Origin: Perspicuibacillus lycopersici
Lineage (GTDB): Bacteria; Bacillota; Bacilli; Bacillales; Caldibacillaceae
DNA: 64,000 nucleotides
Reading direction: 5' to 3'
Assembly (NCBI RefSeq): GCF_025660475.1
Contig: NZ_JAOUSF010000002.1
Coordinates: 682,001-746,000, forward strand
This document shows positions 44,718 through 53,176 of the stretch, in pieces; position 1 is the first letter of the stretch; each line of letters begins with the position of its first letter. The position numbers were made by a program, and so were the translations under genes. The notes below the pieces were generated by a model, which did no database searches, was not told where the DNA came from, and worked only from the letters and a program-made list of their open reading frames with translations.

Positions 44718-45380
44718 TTACCTTTTATCTATTTTTCTTGCGATTGTCGCACCAGTAAACTGAATGATTTGGACAAAAACTAGCATAATGATAATCATAT
44801 AAATCATTAATTCTGTTTCAAAGCGCTGATAACCATAGCGAATTGCAAAATCACCAATCCCGCCACCGCCAACAACTCCCATTATTGTTGAGTAAGAAAT
44901 AAAACTAATGGTCGATGTTGTAAGTCCTAACACTAAGCCAGCACGTGCCTCTACCAAAATAAACTTGTAAATAATTTCTAATATTGAGGCACCCATTGCC
45001 GTCGCTGCTTCAATCACTCCCTTTGGAACATCTAGCAACGCTTGTTCGACTAATCTTGAGTAATAGGCAATCGCCATAATGGATAATGGAATCGTTGCTG
45101 CCATTGTTCCAATAGCCGTTCCAACGATTAGTCTTGTAAATGGAATTAAAAATACAACAAACAATAAAAAAGGAAACGATCGGACAATATTTACAAATAG
45201 GTTGAGTATCGAAAAAACCACTCGATTTTCTAATAGCTGCCCTTTACGGCATAAAAATAAAAATGTTCCTACAGGGAGACCAAGGATAATCGCTGCCAAA
45301 ATAGAAAAGCCAACCATAACAAAGGTTTCTTCAATGGACTGCCAAATTTCCGTTTGGTACTGAACTATAATATCAGGCAT
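44718..45380 (-). CDS. metI: methionine ABC transporter permease MetI (MetP)
   Basis: Permease of about 220 residues with five helices and the EAA loop EAATAMGASILEIIYKF. The start ATG at 45380 (MPDIIVQYQ) overlaps the metN stop by eight bases; GGTGAT lies upstream. Called MetP in B. subtilis. Family and neighbours agree. Confidence 0.92.
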   Translation of the reverse strand: MPDIIVQYQTEIWQSIEETFVMVGFSILAAIILGLPVGTFLFLCRKGQLLENRVVFSILNLFVNIVRSFPFLLFVVFLIPFTRLIVGTAIGTMAATIPLSIMAIAYYSRLVEQALLDVPKGVIEAATAMGASILEIIYKFILVEARAGLVLGLTTSTISFISYSTIMGVVGGGGIGDFAIRYGYQRFETELMIYMIIIMLVFVQIIQFTGATIARKIDKR

Positions 45381-46134
45381 GGTGTAAATCACCAGCCTTT
45401 GTTAATTGATCAACAAACCATTGTGGATTTTTATCAGGAGTGGTAAACCCTTTTGGCATGATATTTACCGTATCAAATATTTGTCCCTTTTCCATTACCG
45501 ACACTCGGTTACAAATACTTTTAATAACTTCCATTTCATGACTAACAATAACAATGGTAACACCTAATTGTTGATTAATTGTTTGAAGCACCTCTAATAT
45601 TTCTGCAGTCGTGTTCGGATCAAGGGCAGATGTTGGTTCATCGCAAAGCAATACTTCTGGTTGATTGGCAAGCGCTCTTGCAATAGCTACCCGCTGTTTC
45701 TGACCACCACTTAATTGGGCAGGATATTTATCCGCATGCGTTTCCAATCCAACAAATTTAAGGCATTCCGTTACACGAGCTCGCCGGTCTTTCTTCGGAT
45801 AGTTTGCTAATTCTAGTGAAACTAGAACATTGTTGTATACCGTTTTATTTGCAACAAGATTAAAATGTTGAAAAATCATTCCGATTGTTTGCCTTGCTTT
45901 CCTTAATGATCTTCCTCTTAATTTTGTTAACTCCTGATTATTAATCAAGACTTCTCCCGCATCAGGAACTTCCAGAAGATTCATCAGCCTTAGTAAGGTT
46001 GATTTTCCTGCTCCACTTGCACCAATTATGCCGTGAATTTCTCCTTTGTTTACATTAAGCGTGACATTGGAAATCGCCTGGTAGGCTATATTTTGTTGGT
46101 GATAGCTTTTGCTTACATTATGTATTGAAATCAC
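45373..46134 (-). CDS. metN: methionine ABC transporter ATPase MetN
   Basis: ABC ATPase of 253 residues with Walker A (GASGAGKST), Q-loop (IGMIFQHFNLV), signature (LSGGQKQR), Walker B (LLCDEPTSALD) and switch His (IVSHEMEV). I set the start at the GTG at 46134 (MISIHNVSKSY) behind AAAGGGGAATCATC; the frame stays open 41 codons further up without a ribosome binding site. The chain stops shortly after the ATPase domain: it lacks the roughly 80-residue C-terminal NIL regulatory domain that usual MetN (about 340 residues) carries. No SAM riboswitch precedes it. Confidence 0.9.
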   Translation of the reverse strand: MISIHNVSKSYHQQNIAYQAISNVTLNVNKGEIHGIIGASGAGKSTLLRLMNLLEVPDAGEVLINNQELTKLRGRSLRKARQTIGMIFQHFNLVANKTVYNNVLVSLELANYPKKDRRARVTECLKFVGLETHADKYPAQLSGGQKQRVAIARALANQPEVLLCDEPTSALDPNTTAEILEVLQTINQQLGVTIVIVSHEMEVIKSICNRVSVMEKGQIFDTVNIMPKGFTTPDKNPQWFVDQLTKAGDLHHA

Positions 46135-46322
46135 GATGATTCCCCTTTCTTCCTTTTGAAAGGTACAATAACCTCTACCATTATAGCGAAACCATATGCC
46201 AATGTCATCAATTACAACTATTTTAGTAGGAATTCCATTTTTACCCAATGCCTGCATAATTCTCTCTATTCCCCTCTATATTATTCTATAGCATCATCCT
46301 TTATCCGAGCTTCCATGCATCA

Positions 46323-47057
46323 TTACATAATTTGATTTACTAAAATTTGAATGATAAGGGCTATGGTTACAACACGTAAAACTGGTTTTACTAAACGTGG
46401 CTTTAGTTTTTCAGCAATTCGTACACCGATTTGTGCCCCAGTTAGAGAGCCTGCAAGTAAAGCAATTGTAATCGGCCAAATGATTTTTCCATTCATAATA
46501 TAGGTTGTCGCTGCTCCAATACAACTAGAAAAAGTGGCAAGTCTTACGTACCCAACCGCACGGATATAAGCAATGTTTAAATAACTAAATAAATAAAGCA
46601 TTAATGTTCCTTGACCAGGACCGAATAGACCGTCATATATTCCAATTCCATATAACCCAGGAATACTAATTTTATTTGCTCGTAAAGATTCCTCTCCTGT
46701 AAAATTACCCTTTCCTAAATACGAGGTGATGAAGGCAAAAATAAGCAATCCAATAGCTATAACATACATATTTTTCTCAGAAAGACTGGATGCTATATAA
46801 CCGCCACTAATCCCTCCAACTATGCTAATCGGAATAATCCAATAAACTTCCTTAAAGGATAACTGTTTCTTTCTATATAAATGAAAAAAACTTGAGAAGG
46901 AGCTTACTGTATTTGAAACTTTATTTGCCCCGATAGCGGAATGAACCGGAATTCCTAATAATAACATCATCGGTAAACTAATTAACCCTCCACCACCTGC
47001 AAGTGTTCCAAGTGTTGTTGCGCAAATACCTGTAAAAAATAAAAGAATATATTCCAT
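46323..47057 (-). CDS. TauE/SafE family sulfite/organosulfur exporter-like protein
   Basis: Membrane protein of 244 residues with about eight helices. TLAGGGGLISLPMMLLLGIP (about 18-37) and the matching second-half GPGQGTLMLYLF are the two repeat motifs of the TauE/SafE (DUF81) family; the family handles sulfite, sulfoacetate or related anions, and many members are uncharacterised. The ATG at 47057 (MEYILLF) follows AGGAGGCGGAAAAA; a longer frame extends 26 codons without a site. The neighbour is a divergent SulP anion permease. Confidence 0.85.
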   Translation of the reverse strand: MEYILLFFTGICATTLGTLAGGGGLISLPMMLLLGIPVHSAIGANKVSNTVSSFSSFFHLYRKKQLSFKEVYWIIPISIVGGISGGYIASSLSEKNMYVIAIGLLIFAFITSYLGKGNFTGEESLRANKISIPGLYGIGIYDGLFGPGQGTLMLYLFSYLNIAYIRAVGYVRLATFSSCIGAATTYIMNGKIIWPITIALLAGSLTGAQIGVRIAEKLKPRLVKPVLRVVTIALIIQILVNQIM

Positions 47058-47139
47058 TTTTTCCGCCTCCTTGTTAGTTACAGTATATTCGCACGCATCA
47101 TATAAGTATATTTTAATGTTTTTATAAATAAACATAAGT

Positions 47140-47162
47140 AAAAGTTATAAACTATAACTTTT
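47140..47162. promoter_or_regulatory. perfect 10-base dyad between the TauE-type and SulP genes
   Basis: AAAAGTTATA, three bases (AAC), TATAACTTTT. It sits about 80 bases before the TauE-type gene and 260 before SulP. A perfect 23-base palindrome in a promoter zone suggests an operator; the regulator is unknown. It lacks a T-run tail and GC pairs, so it is a poor terminator. Confidence 0.45.
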
Positions 47163-47419
47163 TCTCCTGCAAGTAGTTTTTTTGGCATTTACGTATATTC
47201 CCGCCTTACCAATAAGAAAACAAGCTACATTAAATAATTTTCAAAAGAGAAATCCTTAGCATTTTTGACTATAACGGAGTATTTTAACGAGCGAGTCAAT
47301 TGTTCGCGTTTTCCTAGCGATTTTCCTTTTAATCCAATTACCTTTATAATCTTTCTGTTAATCACGGTCTGACTTTCATTGGAGATGAAGGTCATCTATT
47401 CGTTAAATGGAGGTAATTT

Positions 47420-48895
47420 ATGAATATTTCTACGGTAAAACAGCAATGGTTTGGAAATGTGAAGGGCGATATTCTAGCTGGGGTTGTTGTCGCTTTAGCA
47501 TTAATTCCAGAGGCGATTTCCTTTTCTATTATTGCTGGTGTCGATCCAATGATTGGGATCTATGCATCCTTTTGTATTGCGATGACTATTGCCTTTGTCG
47601 GTGGTCGTCCGGGAATGATTTCTGCTGCGACTGGTGCTACAGCATTATTAATGGTTACTTTAGTAGCAGATTATGGACTCCAATACTTATTAGCAGCTAC
47701 TATTTTAACAGGTGTTTTACAAATTATCATGGGTGCCTTAAAGCTCGGTCGGTTAATGAAATTTGTTCCGAAATCCGTTATGATCGGTTTTGTTAATGCA
47801 TTAGCAATTTTAATTTTTACGGCGCAACTACCTCATTTCGTTGGAGAAGGCTGGCCAATGTACTTGATGGTTGGTTTAGCTCTTGCAATTATTTATCTTT
47901 TTCCAAAAGTGACAAAGGCTGTACCATCACCATTAGTAGCAATTATCGTAATTACTGTTATTGCATTACTTACTAATAGTGATGTTCGTACAGTTGGAGA
48001 TATGGGGAATTTATCTTCTACTCTTCCACTCTTTTTACTACCTGATATTCCATGGACTTTTGATACGTTGCAAATTATTTTTCCTTATTCCCTTTCCATT
48101 GCGATTGTTGGTTTAGTGGAATCTTTATTAACCGCAAGCATTGTAGACGATATGACAGACACCACGAGTAATAAAAATAAAGAAGCGCGCGGACAAGGAA
48201 TTGCAAATATTGTTTCAGGATTATTTGGAGGAATGGCTGGCTGTGCCATGATCGGTCAATCCGTTGTGAATATTAAATCAGGTGGTCGTGGTCGCCTTTC
48301 AACGCTTGTAGCTGGTGCAGTATTGCTTGTTCTTATTATCTTTTTTAATGATTTTATTAAGCAAATTCCAATGGCAGCATTAGTGGGGGTTATGATTATG
48401 GTTTGTATTGGAACCTTTGACTGGTCTTCATTAATAGCACTTCACAAAAATCCTCTCTCAGATAGTATTGTTATGGTTGTTACCGTAATTACGGTTGTTT
48501 TAACGAATGACTTGTCGAAGGGGGTACTTGTTGGAATTATTTTAAGCGCAATTTTCTTTGCAGCGAAAATTTCCAAAATCACCGTGAAAAGCGTTCCATT
48601 ACAGGGGGATAGTCGGAAAATATATTTTGTTTCCGGTCAACTATTTTTCGCTTCCGTTACTGACTTTGTCAATAGCTTTAACTATAAGGAAGATGTCCGA
48701 GAAGTAGAAATTGATTTATCAAATGTACATGTTTGGGATGACTCAGCAGTCGATGCGCTTGATAAGGTGGTTAAAAAATTCGCTCAGCATACTATTTCCG
48801 TATCGTTTATTGGGCTAAATAAAGAATGCCATCATTTATTAGAAAAAATTGCAGGATACAATGTTTCAAGTAATATAGATAAAGTAGCTAATTAA
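47420..48895 (+). CDS. SulP family anion permease with STAS domain
   Basis: SLC26/SulP transporter of 491 residues: about 12-14 helices (1-385) in the 7+7 inverted fold, with [17 protein letters not shown] near the N-terminus and the [16 protein letters not shown] segment (about 62-77), then a cytoplasmic STAS domain (about 400-485; VDLS-like [18 protein letters not shown]). Close to B. subtilis YvdB/YbaR types, whose substrate may be sulfate or bicarbonate. The ATG follows GGAGGTAATTT. It is divergent from the TauE-type gene, a hint, no more, of sulfur metabolism. Confidence 0.88.
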   Translation: MNISTVKQQWFGNVKGDILAGVVVALALIPEAISFSIIAGVDPMIGIYASFCIAMTIAFVGGRPGMISAATGATALLMVTLVADYGLQYLLAATILTGVLQIIMGALKLGRLMKFVPKSVMIGFVNALAILIFTAQLPHFVGEGWPMYLMVGLALAIIYLFPKVTKAVPSPLVAIIVITVIALLTNSDVRTVGDMGNLSSTLPLFLLPDIPWTFDTLQIIFPYSLSIAIVGLVESLLTASIVDDMTDTTSNKNKEARGQGIANIVSGLFGGMAGCAMIGQSVVNIKSGGRGRLSTLVAGAVLLVLIIFFNDFIKQIPMAALVGVMIMVCIGTFDWSSLIALHKNPLSDSIVMVVTVITVVLTNDLSKGVLVGIILSAIFFAAKISKITVKSVPLQGDSRKIYFVSGQLFFASVTDFVNSFNYKEDVREVEIDLSNVHVWDDSAVDALDKVVKKFAQHTISVSFIGLNKECHHLLEKIAGYNVSSNIDKVAN

Positions 48896-48900
48896 TATGG

Positions 48901-48948
48901 AAAAAGGCTATTTCCAACAGAATTAGACTGTTAGGAAATAGCTTTTTT
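48901..48948 (+). terminator. SulP terminator
   Basis: Long stem AAAAGGCTATTTCC-AACAG / CTGTT-GGAAATAGCTTTTTT with single mismatches. Confidence 0.88.
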
Positions 48949-49031
48949 ACATTCTTTTTACTCTTTAATAATACGCGTAACCAAAGAGTGGGAAAGAGAA
49001 AGGGCAGATAACATCAGCATAAAAAAGTAAA

Positions 49032-49068
49032 AAAACGATCAGTGGGAAAATCCTCACTGATCGTTTTT
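49032..49068 (-). terminator. terminator of the HAD-nitrilase-GNAT operon
   Basis: Perfect stem AAAACGATCAGTG / CACTGATCGTTTT, touching the GNAT stop codon, with a T-rich tail on the minus strand. Confidence 0.9.
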
Positions 49069-49732
49069 AACGAAATGGATTTTTCCACTCCATTAAAGCT
49101 GCATAATTAAGTGATTCCTCATCCTCTAAATAGTTAGGAATCACTCCAATAGGAGTTCTGCCACAGCGGAGTAAAAAAGTGATTACTGGATCCTTCTCTT
49201 CTCCCTTTACTACTGCATGTAAATATTCCTCTGCATTCATTTCGTTTGCCAAACTCGAATAACCAGGCATTCTTCCACCACCTAGCAAACGCTCCAGCCC
49301 TTTATGCACCACTACTTCATACATGGATTGCATTAGCCACTTTCCTAATTCAAGCTTACGATAGCTTGGACGAATACAAATATCGACAACATACAGTGTA
49401 TTCCCTTGTGGGTCATGATTAGTAATATAGCCGTTATCGGTAATTTCTTCCCATGTGTGCTGAAGGTGATTTGAATCAAAATTCACCATTAATGCTGTCA
49501 TTGATCCCGCTAATTCACCCTCCACCTCCACACAAAGAGCACCCTCTGGAAACAACGTAATATGATTCATTAATTGTTTTTCATTCCACCAAAGCTCTGA
49601 TGGAAAAGGAGGTGGAAAGCTTTCCTGTTGTATATGAATCAATGTCGGAATATCTTCTACTTGGTAATTTCGAATGTTCACTTGGACATTCCGGTGACCA
49701 TTATATAAAAACAATTGTTTTCCGTATGACAT
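49067..49732 (-). CDS. GNAT N-acetyltransferase (YhcX N-terminal-domain-like)
   Basis: GNAT-fold protein of 221 residues. The acetyl-CoA loop is seen as VVDICIRPSYRKLELGKWLM (positions about 114-133, with the R-x-x-G/A-type turn altered to RKLELG), followed by GLERLLGGGRMPGYSSLANEM. This last segment is typical of GNAT domains that are fused to a nitrilase in B. subtilis YhcX. Here it is a separate gene, 20 bases after the nitrilase gene. Its substrate is unknown; it may act on the same metabolite as the amidase. ATG behind AGGAGGTAGTAT. Confidence 0.8.
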   Translation of the reverse strand: MSYGKQLFLYNGHRNVQVNIRNYQVEDIPTLIHIQQESFPPPFPSELWWNEKQLMNHITLFPEGALCVEVEGELAGSMTALMVNFDSNHLQHTWEEITDNGYITNHDPQGNTLYVVDICIRPSYRKLELGKWLMQSMYEVVVHKGLERLLGGGRMPGYSSLANEMNAEEYLHAVVKGEEKDPVITFLLRCGRTPIGVIPNYLEDEESLNYAALMEWKNPFR

Positions 49733-49752
49733 ATACTACCTCCTATCAAAAA

Positions 49753-50610
49753 TTATTTGCTTAAATCTGGATATAAATCAAAACGACGATCTCGCCAAGT
49801 TGTCACCGAGCCATTGGCACGAACCTCTTCCAGTAATGCAAGATCCAAATCTGCTGTAACTATCATATCATGGTTTAATTCACCCTCCACCATAATTCCT
49901 TGTGGTGGAAATGGAACATCATTAGGAGTGATAACTGCCGCTTGTCCCATATTTCCGCGCATGAAATCAACTGTTGGAAGAGAGCCAACTGTACCTGTTG
50001 TCACAACATATACTTGATTTTCAATTGTTCTCGCATGACAAGAATAACGAACGCGGTGAAACCCATGACGATCATCCGTGCAAGATGGACAGAAGATTAC
50101 ATCCGCTCCCATTCCTCTTACTTTACGTACGATTTCAGGAAATTCAATATCATAGCAAGTTAGTAAAGCAATTTTTCCTTTCGGTGTATCAAATACTTGC
50201 ACGTCTTCACCAGGTGTAACCTTCCATTCCTTTACTTCCGTAGGTGTCATGTGTAGCTTTGGCTGTACGGCGATTCTGCCATCTGGATAAAATAAATGGG
50301 CAGCATTATACAATTTATCTTCCTTACGGATGACATGTGTACCACCAATGATGTGGATTCCTGTTTCCTTAGCAAGTGAGGAAAATAGCTCGTAATATTG
50401 CTCAGTATAATCCGGTAAATTTTCAATCGCTTGTGCCTTGCCATTCTTTGAAATTGACATTAATTGTGTTGTGAAAAATTCTGGAAACAAAACAAATTCC
50501 GTGTTAAATTCTTCCGCGGTTTTTACATAATGGGTAACTTGCGCTGCAAACTCATCGAAGCTAGCAATGGTATGCAAATGGTATTGAACTGCTGAAACAC
50601 GTAATTTCAT
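49753..50610 (-). CDS. carbon-nitrogen hydrolase (nitrilase superfamily)
   Basis: Nitrilase-superfamily amidase of 285 residues. The catalytic triad is visible: Glu in VLFPEFFTTQL (about 43), Lys in VQPKLHMTP (about 118) and Cys in ALLTCYDIEFPE (about 153). It resembles the C-terminal half of B. subtilis YhcX. Being cotranscribed with a HAD phosphatase and a GNAT protein suggests repair or recycling of a small amide metabolite. ATG behind GGGGAAGGAT on the minus strand. Exact substrate unknown. Confidence 0.87.
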   Translation of the reverse strand: MKLRVSAVQYHLHTIASFDEFAAQVTHYVKTAEEFNTEFVLFPEFFTTQLMSISKNGKAQAIENLPDYTEQYYELFSSLAKETGIHIIGGTHVIRKEDKLYNAAHLFYPDGRIAVQPKLHMTPTEVKEWKVTPGEDVQVFDTPKGKIALLTCYDIEFPEIVRKVRGMGADVIFCPSCTDDRHGFHRVRYSCHARTIENQVYVVTTGTVGSLPTVDFMRGNMGQAAVITPNDVPFPPQGIMVEGELNHDMIVTADLDLALLEEVRANGSVTTWRDRRFDLYPDLSK

Positions 50611-50640
50611 TTATCCTTCCCCCGTTTCCTATTATTTCTA

Positions 50641-51480
50641 TTAAAGTGCCACCATATCTTGAATTAAATTGCTAATACTTTTTACTTTCTTTCCTTGATA
50701 CTCTGGATAATTCATTTCATATAAATCGATAAATACGGTCCGCATACCAAGAGCAATAGCAGGAGCAATTTCATTGATAAAATTATCACCTATTGATATC
50801 GCTTTTTCTGGTTTACAATCGTATTTTTCTAGTAAATTACTAAAGTGGGTTTTCGTATGCTGTGGCTTTCTCGCTTCTGTAACAATTTCATCAAAAATAT
50901 TTTCTAAATCTAATTGATGGAGCAATCTTCCAACATCATCCTTTTCACTATTGGTTACTAGAATGATATCCTTCTTACTCTTTAAATGATAAAGTGCCTC
51001 TCTCAAACCTGGGATTTTCGTTAATGTAAAAGCTTCTGTCGCCATAAAATCCTTCGTTTTTCCATATGCTGACTGAGTATTTGCCGCACCAAAATGCTTC
51101 GCACATACATTTGGCAACCACCAGCCATCGCCAATTGCAATCATCGTGTCGAAATCCATTGCTATTGGATGCGGATATAGGCGATTGATTTCCTCTGCTC
51201 CTACTTCCTCGCCTTCCCATGTCCAAGCTTTATTCACAGTTAAGCTTGCAGAATCTAATTGTAAAATATAATCTCGGACAACATCATACACTTTTCCGAT
51301 GGAAACCGTATGGTCACCTGCTACCATTTTTTTATATTCAGCCAAGAAGTCTGCGTGCTTATCTTCTGGTAACTCTTTTAATAATTGCTCTGCATAATAA
51401 TCAAAGTGATCCGTGTCCTCATATAAGGTTCCATCTAAATCAAAGATTACTAAATCTATAGGTGCAAATACGTTTTCCAT
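50641..51480 (-). CDS. HAD-family phosphatase (YhcW context)
   Basis: HAD hydrolase of 279 residues. Motif I DLDGTLYED (about 14), motif II VTNSEK (about 174), motif III Lys region KPQHTKTHF and motif IV SIGDNFINEI (about 229). A cap of about 125 residues lies between motifs I and II, larger than in simple phosphoglycolate phosphatases, with an unusual Trp-rich stretch (GDGWWLPN). First gene of a three-gene operon with the nitrilase and GNAT genes, parallel to yhcW-yhcX of B. subtilis. ATG start; AGGACAAG lies upstream. Confidence 0.82.
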   Translation of the reverse strand: MENVFAPIDLVIFDLDGTLYEDTDHFDYYAEQLLKELPEDKHADFLAEYKKMVAGDHTVSIGKVYDVVRDYILQLDSASLTVNKAWTWEGEEVGAEEINRLYPHPIAMDFDTMIAIGDGWWLPNVCAKHFGAANTQSAYGKTKDFMATEAFTLTKIPGLREALYHLKSKKDIILVTNSEKDDVGRLLHQLDLENIFDEIVTEARKPQHTKTHFSNLLEKYDCKPEKAISIGDNFINEIAPAIALGMRTVFIDLYEMNYPEYQGKKVKSISNLIQDMVAL

Positions 51481-51654
51481 TCTTGTCCTCCATTCATTAT
51501 AGAAGAAATTCCAATTACTTAGGACGCAAAAGACAGCCTTTTGCTTTTCCTCTTCCCTGTTCCTGCTTATTTCACCTTATTATATAATGTATTCTATTCC
51601 TGTGAAAGTCTTCTCTATCCACCAAACGCCTAGTATGCCCAAAACATGAAAGTA

Positions 51655-51694
51655 GGCAGAATGAAATGATACTTCTTTTCATTTCCTACTGCCT
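51655..51694 (-). terminator. probable dbpA terminator
   Basis: Imperfect stem GGCAG-AATGAAA / TTTCATTT-CTGCC with unpaired bases; on the minus strand a moderately T-rich tail follows. Confidence 0.45.
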
Positions 51695-51715
51695 ATACTT
51701 CCTGTTTTTCCCCTA

Positions 51716-53158
51716 CTATTTTTTCGCCTCATATACCTTTAATAATTTTCCTTTTATCGTCCGATTCTTCATTTCCTTTAACACTAGCGGACCCTTTCCA
51801 TTTAGGATTTCTACAAAAGTAGCGGTATCCGTAATCGTGATAATCCCAATATCTTCTGCTTCAATGCCATCTATTTTGGCAATCGTACCAACAAAATCAA
51901 CGGCACGCAGCTTCTTTTTCTTACCGCCATTAAAATATAATTTCATGATTTGTTTATTTAGCTGCATATTTTTCAACTGTTTTCTTGCAGGCTTCGTATG
52001 CAGTTTCGTGATAAAATTAGCTTTTCTTTGTGCCACCTCATCCGGACTTGGTACAGTAAGCTCTGGAATGGTAAATCCAATATATTCTTCAATTTGTTGT
52101 AAAACATAATGTTCATTTGGTTCTACGAATGTGATTGCCTTCCCTTTTTGCCCAGCTCGTCCAGTTCTTCCTGTTCGGTGTACATAGCTTTCCTTCTCCA
52201 GTGGGATGTCATAATTAATTACTAGTGGAACATTATCAATATCAATGCCTCTTGCAGCGACATCTGTAGCAATTAAATAGCGGAATTTTCCTTGCTTAAA
52301 GGCATTCATTGCATACAGTCGATCGTCCTGTCTCATACCTCCATGAATTTTTTCACATGAATAGTCTAATCTCGATAGCCGATGAAATAATTCATCGACA
52401 CGATCTTTCGTACGACAAAAAATAAAACTACTATCTGGATTTTCTATAACCATTACGTCGGTGAGTAAGGAAAATTTATCCGCTTCGTCCACACTGTAAC
52501 AGTAATGATCAATTTTATCGGTTGTTAGCCCCGTTGCCTCAATTTCAATAGTTATTGGCGTTTTCATATACTGTGTAGACAAAGCTTTTACTTCATCTGG
52601 AAAGGTTGCAGAGAATAGCATTGTCACACGGTTGTCTGATAATTCGCGGAGAATTGCTTCCACTTGATCAATAAAACCCATATTAAACATTTCATCTGCT
52701 TCATCAATGACAAGATAACGAATTTTCTCGGTTGCCAGATTTCCTCGATTCAGATGGTCCAATACCCTTCCTGGTGTACCAACAACAACATGGGTTTTTT
52801 GTTTAATTTCTGTTTTTTGAATGGCAATCGGTTGTTTCCCGTAAACAGCAGCTGCTTTAATCCGCCTATGTCTACCAATATTCGTGATGTCCTCTTTTAC
52901 TTGGACAGCAAGCTCTCTTGTTGGCGTCAAAATTAATGCCTGTGGTTTATTTTCCTCCCATTCGACCAATTCACAAATCGGAATGGCATACGCTGCGGTT
53001 TTCCCACTCCCGGTTTGTGAACGAACTACTACATCATGTTTTTCTAAAACAAGTGGAATTACTTTTTGTTGTACCTCTGTTGGCTTATTATACTGTAAGC
53101 TATCCAGTGCCCGGAGAATCTCCGGGCTTAAAGAATAGTCTTGAAAATGTTTTTTCAT
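51716..53158 (-). CDS. dbpA: DEAD-box RNA helicase DbpA (YxiN)
   Basis: RNA helicase of 480 residues. Motifs: Q motif ([11 protein letters not shown]), I (SQTGSGKT), Ia (TPTRELAVQ), II (DEAD), III (SAT), V ([11 protein letters not shown]), VI ([10 protein letters not shown]). The C-terminal domain (about 400-480; [18 protein letters not shown]) is the DbpA RNA-binding domain that recognises hairpin 92 of 23S rRNA, so it should act in large ribosomal subunit assembly. ATG behind AGAGGAAAAATAA. It starts 18 bases after nhaK and is probably cotranscribed with it. Confidence 0.95.
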   Translation of the reverse strand: MKKHFQDYSLSPEILRALDSLQYNKPTEVQQKVIPLVLEKHDVVVRSQTGSGKTAAYAIPICELVEWEENKPQALILTPTRELAVQVKEDITNIGRHRRIKAAAVYGKQPIAIQKTEIKQKTHVVVGTPGRVLDHLNRGNLATEKIRYLVIDEADEMFNMGFIDQVEAILRELSDNRVTMLFSATFPDEVKALSTQYMKTPITIEIEATGLTTDKIDHYCYSVDEADKFSLLTDVMVIENPDSSFIFCRTKDRVDELFHRLSRLDYSCEKIHGGMRQDDRLYAMNAFKQGKFRYLIATDVAARGIDIDNVPLVINYDIPLEKESYVHRTGRTGRAGQKGKAITFVEPNEHYVLQQIEEYIGFTIPELTVPSPDEVAQRKANFITKLHTKPARKQLKNMQLNKQIMKLYFNGGKKKKLRAVDFVGTIAKIDGIEAEDIGIITITDTATFVEILNGKGPLVLKEMKNRTIKGKLLKVYEAKK

Positions 53159-53176
53159 TTATTTTTCCTCTTTTAG

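Noticed and set aside
46135-46322. SAM (S-box) or T-box riboswitch before metN
   Set aside because: I looked for the S-box core and the T-box sequence on the minus strand and found neither.
47407-47796. Plus-strand frame of 129 codons starting 13 bases before SulP
   Set aside because: It is a Cys/Tyr/Trp-rich shadow of the SulP gene in another frame; the ATG at 47420 has the ribosome binding site.
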